In this document: piece by piece, positions 1 to 8,121 of the stretch
How the letters are laid out: the number at the start of each line of letters is the position of its first letter
Numbering within the stretch: position 1 is the first letter of the stretch
DNA from: Runella limosa DSM 17973
GTDB taxonomy: Bacteria; Bacteroidota; Bacteroidia; Cytophagales; Spirosomataceae
DNA: 40,737 bases
Reading direction: 5' to 3'
Assembly: GCF_000482465.1 (NCBI RefSeq)
Contig: NZ_KI519429.1
Span: 194,950-235,686 of the forward strand
Program-made: the position numbers and the translations under genes
Notes under the pieces: model-generated
Seen by the model: only the letters and a program-made list of their open reading frames with translations
Databases searched by the model: none
Told to the model about the DNA's origin: nothing

Positions 1-741
1 CTTTTGCAGTATGGTGTTCCGCCATAATTTATTGTTGCACTTGGAACATCAGTGATAACAACACTTGCCGTCGCACTCACTGCCGAACAACCGCCCGATG
101 CCGCAAGCGAATACGTCACCGTGTAAGTCCCCGCCGTCGATGTACTTGGATTGATTGCACCAGTCGTCCCGTCAAGAGTCAAACCTGAAGTGGAACTGAA
201 CATTCCGCCGCTGCTGCCAGTTAATGTTACCGCTGCACTTGTCACACTTTTGCAGTATGGTGTTCCGCCATAATTTATTGTTGCACTTGGAACATCAGTG
301 ATAACAACACTTGCAGTCGCACTCACTGCCGAACAACCGCCAGACGCACCAAGAGAATACGTAACCGTGTAAGTACCCGCCGTAGATGTACTTGGATTGA
401 TTGCACCAGTCGTCCCGTCAAGAGTCAAACCCAACGTGGAACTAAACGTCCCGCCGCTGCTACCAGTTAATATTACCGCTGCACTCGTCACACTTTTGCA
501 GTATGGTGTGCCGCCATAATTTATTGTTGCACTTGGACTTGTTGTAATCGTCACGCTTGTTGTCGCTATCACCTCTGAACAGCCACCTGCCGCAGCAATT
601 GTGTACGTCACCGTGTAAGTCCCCGCCGTGGATGTACTTGGATTGATTGCACCCGTCGTCCCGTCAATACTCAAACCCGACGTGGAACTAAATGTTCCGC
701 CGCCGCTACCAGTTAAGGTCACTACCGCCGATGTTAAACTT
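1..741 (-). repeat. Tandem 246-bp (82-residue) Ig-like repeats
   Basis: The segment beginning cttttgca recurs at 1, 247, 493 and 739, an exact 246-bp period. This gives three full units inside the window, and the array continues past the left edge. Each unit reads roughly I-Y-G-G-T-P-[FY]-C-K followed by TLTGSSGG and [15 protein letters not shown]. It resembles the Bacteroidota Ig/SprB-like beta-sandwich repeats of surface proteins. One further copy lies in the 3949-residue protein at about 13085-13330. The units at 1-490 are more alike than those near 700, which suggests recent expansion. Confidence 0.9.
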
Positions 742-3700
742 TTGCAAAAAGGACTGCCTCCATAAATGATATTGGCCGTTGGAGCAGCATTTACTGTCAC
801 ACTCCCTGTTATTATATTCGACGTGCAGCCTCCCGCATTACTTACTGTTAATGTATAGTTGATCAAATTGCCTGAAGCAGGATCACTTAAATTAACAACG
901 ATTGGCGTGGTAGGCAAAGGTGCATTGCTCGCCCCAGTAATGCCTACCCCCGAAATAGAATAGGTTGTTGGCGAGCCTGTTGTGGCAGTGTAAGGTATGG
1001 TGAATGAATTACTGCCTGCACAAATGGCTGGACTTGGACCAGTGGTTATCGTCGGTAGTGCGCCCAGCGTCTGACTGACGGAGGCTACGTAAGAACAACT
1101 GTTGGTGGCATCGCTTACTGAAAAATAATTGACGTATGTTCCTGGAAAACTACGCGTGCTGCTGAAGCTGTTTGACGCCAATTGATACGTCCCTGCCGAG
1201 GTAGTTAGGGCAGCCTCTTGGTACCACGTAGTCCCAACGGTCAACGTATTACTAGCCCCTATTTGCAGCGCTGGACTACATCCTGAGATGGGAACAGCAA
1301 TAATCCCGTTGTTGACTACGTTGGGTATGGCATTACCAACCGGGTATTCAATGACACCATTATTCACTAAGCCCGAAATAGAATTTGTATGCGCACTCGC
1401 AGTACTTACCCTAAAATAACCCGAATTAGTAAATGAGTTAGTCCCCGTGTTATTAATCGGTGAGGTCATAATGAGCGTAGCACAAGCCCGATTCGTAAAC
1501 GTCCCTTGACTCCTTATGCCCACAAGTGTTCCGCCTGTGTTGGTTCCAATACTTACTTTACCCGCATTGACAAAAGTAGCATAGTTGAAAATACCGTTGA
1601 AACTTGTTCGGTCAATACTTAATTCGCCCCCCTGATTGTTGTTGAAAGTTCCCGAGTTCAGAATCCCCGTAGAACCTGCACTGCCTGTGCCCCCTATCGT
1701 AATTTTAGCGCTGTTGGTAAAAGTACCACCACTGACATTGATTGCGTATTGAACAACACCATTGATGGTAATTTCCCCACTTCCGTTGTTTGAAAAAGTA
1801 GCAGCAATCGACGGAGTGAAGTCTAGCCCCCTGTCACCTACATCACTCAGAATAATTTTGCCACTATTGGTAAAATCGCCCGCGCTATTCAACGCCGTTT
1901 GGCTAGTTTGGCTAATGTTGATTTCCCCACCCGCAAGATTGGTAAACGTACCTGCACTCACCAAGCCAATCACCCCACCCGTTGCGTTGGCTCCGATGAT
2001 GATTTTGCCCGAATTGGTAAAGGTATTGATGGAGGCATTGTTAAGACCAGCGGCGGTGAAACGGTCGATGCGAAGCTCCCCTGCGTTGGTAAATGTACCG
2101 TAGTTGCTTAGCCCTACGCTGCCAACACTGGAAGAATTGCCAAGCACGAGCAAACCGTTGTTAACCACCGTACCACCTCGGACAATCAACGCTGAAGTAA
2201 GGGGGCCTGATTCAATTTTTGAGCCATTGATGGTCAAATTCCCCGACGCATTCAGCGTCAGCCTTGCACTAGACAGCACCTCCATCGACTTGGCAACCGC
2301 CAACGTCCCTGCCATAATCTCGGGTTTGTTGCTGGTGTTCGGAATCACTACGTCGTCATTCACCGTTGGCACAGTGCCATCTTGCCAGTTGCCCGCCGTC
2401 GCCCAATCGGTTGAAACGCAGCCCGTCCATGTATCGGTCGTGGTTGAAGCGGTAAAAGGCGAAGTCAGCACCACTGGATTGCTCCCGTATGTGGCTTCAC
2501 AACTCGAAGAAGCCTGAAGACGCGCTTTTAGTTGATAATTAGCCGCCGATAGGTTGTTGAAGGTTGCACTACCTTGCCAACTACTGCCATCATCAATGCT
2601 GTATTCCAGCGAACTACTTGCAGTCGCATTGACCACAATCGTCCCTGCCGTACTACAACTAGGCGGCGTTACCGTGGGAGCAGTAAATGTGATGGGATTC
2701 GCCGCGTTTTGAATTGTGCCCGTGCCATCAAGGGTCGTGCCACTATTGCTAAAACGAACATTGCGGCCGTTGGTGATTAAATTACTCAGGCGAAGCAGCA
2801 GCGTTTCTGCGGATTCCGTCTTACAATCACCGTTGATGGTCACATCGACTTGTTTGCTCGTTTGGCCCGCTGTAAAAGTAAGCGTCCCTGAGTTGGACTG
2901 ATAGTCGCCGTCGGCGGTAGTGGCGGTATTATCAACCGTAGCATAGTTGAGGGAAACGTCCGCATCCGAGGCTGTATTCATCGTTACATTGAAGCTCATG
3001 GTCACCGTTCCCGTACTGCTTTCGACGACTGTTGGATTGTTGATAGAAACAACGATTGGCGCATTAACCGTTATCACCACATCATTATTGTCCGACCCTC
3101 CCATGTAACTAATGGTCGCCGTCAATCCACTTCCTCTGAAATTAGGAATCGTTGCTCCTTCCAATAAGTCCGTAAATGTTCCTAAAATGGCGTCACTACC
3201 GTCATTGTCCACAATGGTGAAGGTATTACCGCCTACGGGTACGTAAGTACCCGTCAAAAGCAAATTTACTCCCGCGAGGTTAACCTCACCTGTTATTTTG
3301 AGTTGGGTATAAGTACTGCTCGTGCCGTTACCCAAGGTGGTTCCATTGATGACGATGCTTAAATTACTCGCAAAAGACAATCTGCTGGCCGTCACGTCTG
3401 TATCACTGAAAGTGGGCTTAACAGCCACTGATGAAAGGGACATCGTTCCGCCACCCGTATCGAAGCCCCCATCGCTGATGAGCACATCTCCACTGCTAAC
3501 CAATTGTACGTTGGTACTGGCTGGGCGGGTGATGGCAGATGAAACATCAATGATTCCACTGTTGGCATTACCGATAACAAGCGTACCCGTCGTAATTTGA
3601 TCGAGTTCAGTATCACTGAGCCCCAAGGGGCCGCCTGTCGTATTCGTCGCCGTGCCTAGGTTGATGGCGACATTGTTGGTATAGGGTCGCAACGTGGTGC

Positions 3701-6700
3701 TACCCCCTGGTACTTGGGTACTGACCGTACCTGCCAAACTCATGCTGTTGGCTATCAGGGTTATGTTGCCTCCACTGGTAGCCGTCGTGATGGTGGCTGG
3801 AGATTGATGATTGATACCAACGCCGCTCGATCCGCCCTCAATACCTGTAATGATGATATTGCCGCCGCTTGATGTGATTTGAGTGCCAGCATTACCGATG
3901 TTTACGCCGTGATTACTAAGACCAGTCCCTGACCCACCTTGGCCAGTGAGAGTTACAGTACCACTACCACCTGCTCTGATCTGTGACTCGAATCTCATAT
4001 AGATTCCAAAATTAGCGTCACTCGCCGCCGTCCCCCCACCTACTGCATTTATCGTTACATTGCCACCAGTAGAACTTATTAAACTACCTTCACCATCTAT
4101 ATTAAGGCCGTGGTTAGCACCAGCCGCCGTGCCTGTACTCCCGTTGGCTTGTATTACTACATTACCACTACCACCAGCCAATACCTGAGCGCCACCATGG
4201 ATACTCATTCCCCTATTATTAGATGATGTGCCTGAGCCACCACCTTGTGCCGTGATATTGATGTTCCCATTGGTACTATTTATGCTCCCTCCAGTAAAAT
4301 ATATCCCATGATTACTAATTCCGCTTGTGTTTGCACCTGTACCATTTACCGTTACGCTACCCGTGCCACCAGCAGAAATTATACCACTACTGTAAATCCC
4401 ATAATTGCGTCCGCCTGCTGAAGTGCCTCCACCACCTTGCCCAGTTACGCTGATTGCACCACCTGAGGAGTTAATCTGCGCGGTACTCGAACTCACATAT
4501 ACCCCGTAATTATCACCACCCATGGTATTGCCTCCTGTGCCATTTACAGTTACTGTACCCGTGCCACCTGCAGTGATTTTAGCAGAACTTAGGAAAACCC
4601 CAGAATTAGAGGCAGAACTACCCGAGCCGCCCCCTTGACCAGTTACACTGACATTACCACCGCCAGAGGTGATTTGCGTATTGGCTCCAGTGAGATAAAC
4701 ACCATAGTTGTCGTTTCCAGTAGTTGTTCCTCCCGTACCTTGTACCGTTACCGAACCACTGCCACCTGCCGTAATCGTACCGCCTGACTCCTGCCAAATA
4801 CCATAATTAGCTATGCTGTTACCAGTACCGCCCCCTGTTCCTGTTACGCTCACATTTCCTCCCGAGGAGGTAATCATCGTACTTGTATTACCAGCCACAT
4901 AGACACCTGCATTACCATTGCTAACACTACCACCTGTACCAGTCACGCTTACATTCCCGCTGCCACCCGCAGTGATTGTTCCACCTGTAGCTACTATTAC
5001 CCCTCGATTTAGAGCACCCGAACCCGTGTTATTACTTGTACCGATGACAACAACATGACTTCCCAAAGAAGTAATACGTGAATTTGTCCCTGTGACATTT
5101 ACACCAGCACCACTACCAATCATTGAAAAACCTACCCCTTCGATGGTCGCTGTACCACTGATGCCGCCACTGATCACTCCTCCGTTTCTGACATATACGC
5201 CATATACGGGTACGGGTACCGACGGCAGGTTTTCACTTTTGCCCTTGATACTGAGCACACCAGTGCCATTGACTCGCAGTGTTGCACCATCTACCAGTAC
5301 ACAATAAAAACCACCAACAACAGCCGTACCTCGGTTGGAATCTACTATCAGGTTACCATTACTGGTTTCGAGTGATGCGTTGTTGTCCAATCTTACACCT
5401 TTGCTTACTTTCAACGTAGCCGTACCTGTACCCGAAAGAATGAGATTCGCCCCCGAGCTAAAGTCCACCGCGTCAATGCCAGGGGTAGCAGTATCGTTTT
5501 GTAAATCTACGTCTAGGTTGGCATCAGTAGCAAAAGTAATGTCACCATTAAAATTCACGTGGTCATCTCCTGCCCCGCCATTGATGGTCAAACTGGGGAG
5601 AAGATTAGTAATGTTGAATTCCCCTATACTGATAATGTCATCTCCTACTTCGGTATTGACCACAATGCTAGAAACTTCCGAAAGTGCTACGTCGGCAGGC
5701 GTGCTGAAAGCCGTTGTTGCACCGCCATTTAGGGAGTAAGTTCGGGTAGCAGGTACAGTAGCAAAGCGAATATTAGCACCACTTTCTGAAATGTTCAGCG
5801 TTTCGCCATTACCCGACACATCGGTAATGGTAATGACACCGCCTGTGGTGCTGATGGTATAATCGGCGGGACAAACGGTGCCACCATCGATGATACCATC
5901 ACAGTTGTTGTCGATGCCATCGCAGATTTCGGTAGCCCCTGGCTTAATATCAGCGTTGTTGTCGTTGCAATCTCCACTGGTTGCTGATAATTCAGTCACT
6001 AATTTATATCCTGCTGGGCGCTCGCACTGCATCAAAGTCGTACCGCTCGAATAACCATCGTTGTCCAAGTCGGCATAATAGGTCGTAGGTGCTACCACAT
6101 TAATCTCGACACTGGCCGTTGCAACACACCATCTAGAATCTTGGTAATTTACCGAATAAGTACTTGTCACACTCGGATTTACGGTAATACTTTGGGCTGT
6201 TGAAGCATCATTCCACTGATATAAAATCCCACCATCGCTAGCTTTTAAAGTAACAGGGTCGTTTTCACAAACAATACCATCATTGGCCGCTACCCCTGAA
6301 TTTTCGGTTATTTGAATGCTGACACTGGAGAGTTCGTTAACCGTGATTGTTCGGTTGTTTGTCAAACTACACCCATCTCTAGTCACAGTGACGCTATAAG
6401 TTGTCGTTGCGATTGGACTGACAGTAATACTGTTTGTCGTTTCTCCATTGCTCCAACTGTAAGTCGTACCAGTCCCTCCGTCAGGCACACCCAAAGTAAC
6501 TGACGCCCCTGCACAAATAGTCCCATCATTGGTAACAGTACCAGAGTTTTCGATAGCTGCTAAGTTAACGTTCGGAACTGACGGCGCCGCATTGATAACC
6601 ACGTTTGCGGAAGCCAAAGAAGTACAACCTTCCGCATTCGTCACCGTAAATGTATAAGTACCTTCAGTTAAGCCGGTTACCGTCGTCGTTGTGCCATTAC

Positions 6701-7928
6701 CCGTGCTCGTGACCGACCCAGGATTACGCGTCAACGTCCATGTTCCACTGGCAGGTAAACCGCTCAACACCACCGAGCCTGTCGATGTTGTGCAAGTTGG
6801 CTGCGTTCTTGTCCCTACCGTTGGCGGAGCAGGAACTGCACTTAAATCGCTGCTAATTCTCCAGCTTTTGGCCGAAGTTAAACTAGCCCTATTCCCCTCC
6901 GAATCGCAGTATTTTAGCCCCGCAGCCCCCATGTCTCTTCCCGTTACGCCACTCGCATTGAAGCCCCTGAGCGTGGCATCGTAGTTAGCTGTATTCATCC
7001 CGCTGTAATCCAGAAAATACACCAAATTCACATTGGCATTAAGCTTCGTCCCCCAAGCTTCCAAGCTTTGATTGAAAACTATAGCATCAAAAAACATATA
7101 AGACATATTGGTCACCAACGAGGTATTGAAGGTGCTTAGGGATTGATTAAAGGCCCTACTGCCCCGAAACATAGCATTCATATTGGTCACCGACGAGGTG
7201 ATAAAGTTATTCGGTAAAGGCTTGTTATAGATACTACAACCAAAAAACATACCACTCATATTGGTCACCAACGAGGTATTGAAACTTTCGGGAAGCGCTT
7301 GATTAAAGGAAGTACAATTACTAAACATAGCACTCATATTAGTCACTGACGAGGTGTTGAAACTTTCGGGAAGCGCTTGATTAAAGGAAGTACAACTAGC
7401 AAACATATTATTCATATCAGTCACCGACAAGGTATTGAAACCATCAGGAAGTGCTTGATTAAAGGAACTACAACCGCTAAACATAGAACTCATATTCGTC
7501 ACCCCCGTCAAATTCGGCACATCAGCGGCCGTTAGGGTCATATTACTACACCCAGAAAAAGCACCTTCCATACTTGTCCAAGCTACATCACCCCATTGTT
7601 TGATTTCCATCAAGCGCTGGCGGTCAGTGCCGCTGGCCATTCTTATTTGTTGGAAATTGGAAGGGGCAATACTTAAATCAATGATGGCATTGGCGGGTAA
7701 ATCTGCAATGATCAGAAATCCTCCATTAAAAGTTCCCATACCGCTTGTCCCCGCAGGAACGGTCGTCCACGTATAGCCCACTATACCCGAAGTAGCAGTA
7801 CTCATCGCGAGTCGGTTATTAGACCCCGAACCAGGCTTTGACAAATCCCAACGGGTGATGAAGGGGTTCTGCGCCAAAATTTGTTGGCTCAGAAACATAA
7901 GCACGAAGAGATAGAAGAATTTTTTCAT
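1..7928 (-). CDS. Giant mosaic surface protein, BspA-like N-terminus (C-terminus outside window)
   Basis: The frame stays open from ATG 7928 to the left edge (2642 codons, no stop seen); several checkpoints along it are in frame. A signal peptide (MKKFFYLFVLMFLSQQILAQ) is followed by BspA/DUF285-type 26-residue repeats (about aa 123-300, MFxxCxxFNQ) and Ig/PKD-like segments. Next come one MopE-like metal-binding unit (aa 607-683, DLDNDGY and CDGIDNNCDG), a long Gly/Thr/Ser beta-solenoid (aa 683-1620) and a Calx-beta domain (about aa 1627-1740). The visible part ends with FTN-type beta repeats (aa 1810-2290) and 82-residue Ig-like repeats. This architecture suggests a secreted adhesin or surface-layer protein. 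A T9SS sorting domain is expected beyond the edge because related genes at 11147 and 32919 have one. It follows HTCS1 by 193 bp and has its own candidate promoter. No enzyme domain was seen; the adhesive role is inferred. Confidence 0.9.
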   Translation of the reverse strand, partial: MKKFFYLFVLMFLSQQILAQNPFITRWDLSKPGSGSNNRLAMSTATSGIVGYTWTTVPAGTSGMGTFNGGFLIIADLPANAIIDLSIAPSNFQQIRMASGTDRQRLMEIKQWGDVAWTSMEGAFSGCSNMTLTAADVPNLTGVTNMSSMFSGCSSFNQALPDGFNTLSVTDMNNMFASCTSFNQALPESFNTSSVTNMSAMFSNCTSFNQALPESFNTSLVTNMSGMFFGCSIYNKPLPNNFITSSVTNMNAMFRGSRAFNQSLSTFNTSLVTNMSYMFFDAIVFNQSLEAWGTKLNANVNLVYFLDYSGMNTANYDATLRGFNASGVTGRDMGAAGLKYCDSEGNRASLTSAKSWRISSDLSAVPAPPTVGTRTQPTCTTSTGSVVLSGLPASGTWTLTRNPGSVTSTGNGTTTTVTGLTEGTYTFTVTNAEGCTSLASANVVINAAPSVPNVNLAAIENSGTVTNDGTICAGASVTLGVPDGGTGTTYSWSNGETTNSITVSPIATTTYSVTVTRDGCSLTNNRTITVNELSSVSIQITENSGVAANDGIVCENDPVTLKASDGGILYQWNDASTAQSITVNPSVTSTYSVNYQDSRWCVATASVEINVVAPTTYYADLDNDGYSSGTTLMQCERPAGYKLVTELSATSGDCNDNNADIKPGATEICDGIDNNCDGIIDGGTVCPADYTISTTGGVITITDVSGNGETLNISESGANIRFATVPATRTYSLNGGATTAFSTPADVALSEVSSIVVNTEVGDDIISIGEFNITNLLPSLTINGGAGDDHVNFNGDITFATDANLDVDLQNDTATPGIDAVDFSSGANLILSGTGTATLKVSKGVRLDNNASLETSNGNLIVDSNRGTAVVGGFYCVLVDGATLRVNGTGVLSIKGKSENLPSVPVPVYGVYVRNGGVISGGISGTATIEGVGFSMIGSGAGVNVTGTNSRITSLGSHVVVIGTSNNTGSGALNRGVIVATGGTITAGGSGNVSVTGTGGSVSNGNAGVYVAGNTSTMITSSGGNVSVTGTGGGTGNSIANYGIWQESGGTITAGGSGSVTVQGTGGTTTGNDNYGVYLTGANTQITSGGGNVSVTGQGGGSGSSASNSGVFLSSAKITAGGTGTVTVNGTGGNTMGGDNYGVYVSSSTAQINSSGGAISVTGQGGGGTSAGGRNYGIYSSGIISAGGTGSVTVNGTGANTSGISNHGIYFTGGSINSTNGNINITAQGGGSGTSSNNRGMSIHGGAQVLAGGSGNVVIQANGSTGTAAGANHGLNIDGEGSLISSTGGNVTINAVGGGTAASDANFGIYMRFESQIRAGGSGTVTLTGQGGSGTGLSNHGVNIGNAGTQITSSGGNIIITGIEGGSSGVGINHQSPATITTATSGGNITLIANSMSLAGTVSTQVPGGSTTLRPYTNNVAINLGTATNTTGGPLGLSDTELDQITTGTLVIGNANSGIIDVSSAITRPASTNVQLVSSGDVLISDGGFDTGGGTMSLSSVAVKPTFSDTDVTASRLSFASNLSIVINGTTLGNGTSSTYTQLKITGEVNLAGVNLLLTGTYVPVGGNTFTIVDNDGSDAILGTFTDLLEGATIPNFRGSGLTATISYMGGSDNNDVVITVNAPIVVSINNPTVVESSTGTVTMSFNVTMNTASDADVSLNYATVDNTATTADGDYQSNSGTLTFTAGQTSKQVDVTINGDCKTESAETLLLRLSNLITNGRNVRFSNSGTTLDGTGTIQNAANPITFTAPTVTPPSCSTAGTIVVNATASSSLEYSIDDGSSWQGSATFNNLSAANYQLKARLQASSSCEATYGSNPVVLTSPFTASTTTDTWTGCVSTDWATAGNWQDGTVPTVNDDVVIPNTSNKPEIMAGTLAVAKSMEVLSSARLTLNASGNLTINGSKIESGPLTSALIVRGGTVVNNGLLVLGNSSSVGSVGLSNYGTFTNAGELRIDRFTAAGLNNASINTFTNSGKIIIGANATGGVIGLVSAGTFTNLAGGEINISQTSQTALNSAGDFTNSGKIILSDVGDRGLDFTPSIAATFSNNGSGEITINGVVQYAINVSGGTFTNSAKITIGGTGSAGSTGILNSGTFNNNQGGELSIDRTSFNGIFNYATFVNAGKVSIGTNTGGTLVGIRSQGTFTNRACATLIMTSPINNTGTNSFTNSGYFRVSTASAHTNSISGLVNNGVIEYPVGNAIPNVVNNGIIAVPISGCSPALQIGASNTLTVGTTWYQEAALTTSAGTYQLASNSFSSTRSFPGTYVNYFSVSDATNSCSYVASVSQTLGALPTITTGPSPAICAGSNSFTIPYTATTGSPTTYSISGVGITGASNAPLPTTPIVVNLSDPASGNLINYTLTVSNAGGCTSNIITGSVTVNAAPTANIIYGGSPFCKSLTSAVVTLTGSGGGTFSSTSGLSIDGTTGAINPSTSTAGTYTVTYTIAAAGGCSEVIATTSVTITTSPSATINYGGTPYCKSVTSAAVILTGSSGGTFSSTLGLTLDGTTGAINPSTSTAGTYTVTYSLGASGGCSAVSATASVVITDVPSATINYGGTPYCKSVTSAAVTLTGSSGGMFSSTSGLTLDGTTGAINPSTSTAGTYTVTYSLAASGGCSAVSATASVVITDVPSATINYGGTPYCK
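7030..7560 (-). repeat. BspA/DUF285 26-residue repeats
   Basis: Units of 78 bp encode the pattern TNMxxMFxxCxxFNQxLPxxFNTSxV. The shared tcata motif recurs at 7256, 7334 and 7412, exactly 78 bp apart. This is the leucine-rich-like repeat of BspA-family surface proteins, often involved in binding host or matrix proteins. The two units at 7260-7400 are almost identical at DNA level. Confidence 0.85.
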
Positions 7929-7981
7929 GGTTGATTTTGTAAAGGTTGTGCATGTTTGGAAGTAGGGTTACCCAACTGTCA

Positions 7982-8015
7982 CAAACATACATTGCGTCCA
8001 CAAAATCACGTCAAA
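7982..8015 (-). promoter_or_regulatory. Candidate promoter of the left giant gene
   Basis: On the minus strand TATGTTTG (7989-7982) matches the Bacteroidota -7 consensus TAnnTTTG perfectly. A TTTG (8015-8012) lies 22 bp upstream, close to the usual 19-21 bp for a -33 box. The predicted start near 7976 leaves a leader of about 48 nt before ATG 7928. Confidence 0.6.
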
Positions 8016-8025
8016 TCCGCCTTCT

Positions 8026-8068
8026 CAATCTTTTGCTCTAATGTTCCAATCTTTTGCTCTAATGTTCC
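8026..8068 (-). promoter_or_regulatory. Tandem 21-bp direct repeat, candidate HTCS1 operator
   Basis: Two perfect copies of a 22-nt sequence (caatcttttgctctaatgtt plus cc on the plus strand) begin at 8026 and 8047 and overlap by one base, so the period is 21 bp. The array starts 10 bp upstream of the -33 box of the giant gene. That is the usual place for an activator, and the spacing equals two helical turns. The neighbouring gene encodes an HTCS with an AraC-type HTH, a family that commonly binds direct repeats. Regulation by that protein is inferred. Confidence 0.55.
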
Positions 8069-8121
8069 ACTGCCTGATTATGAGATAGTTACAACAAGCA
8101 AACTTGAGCTATTTCTGGCAA

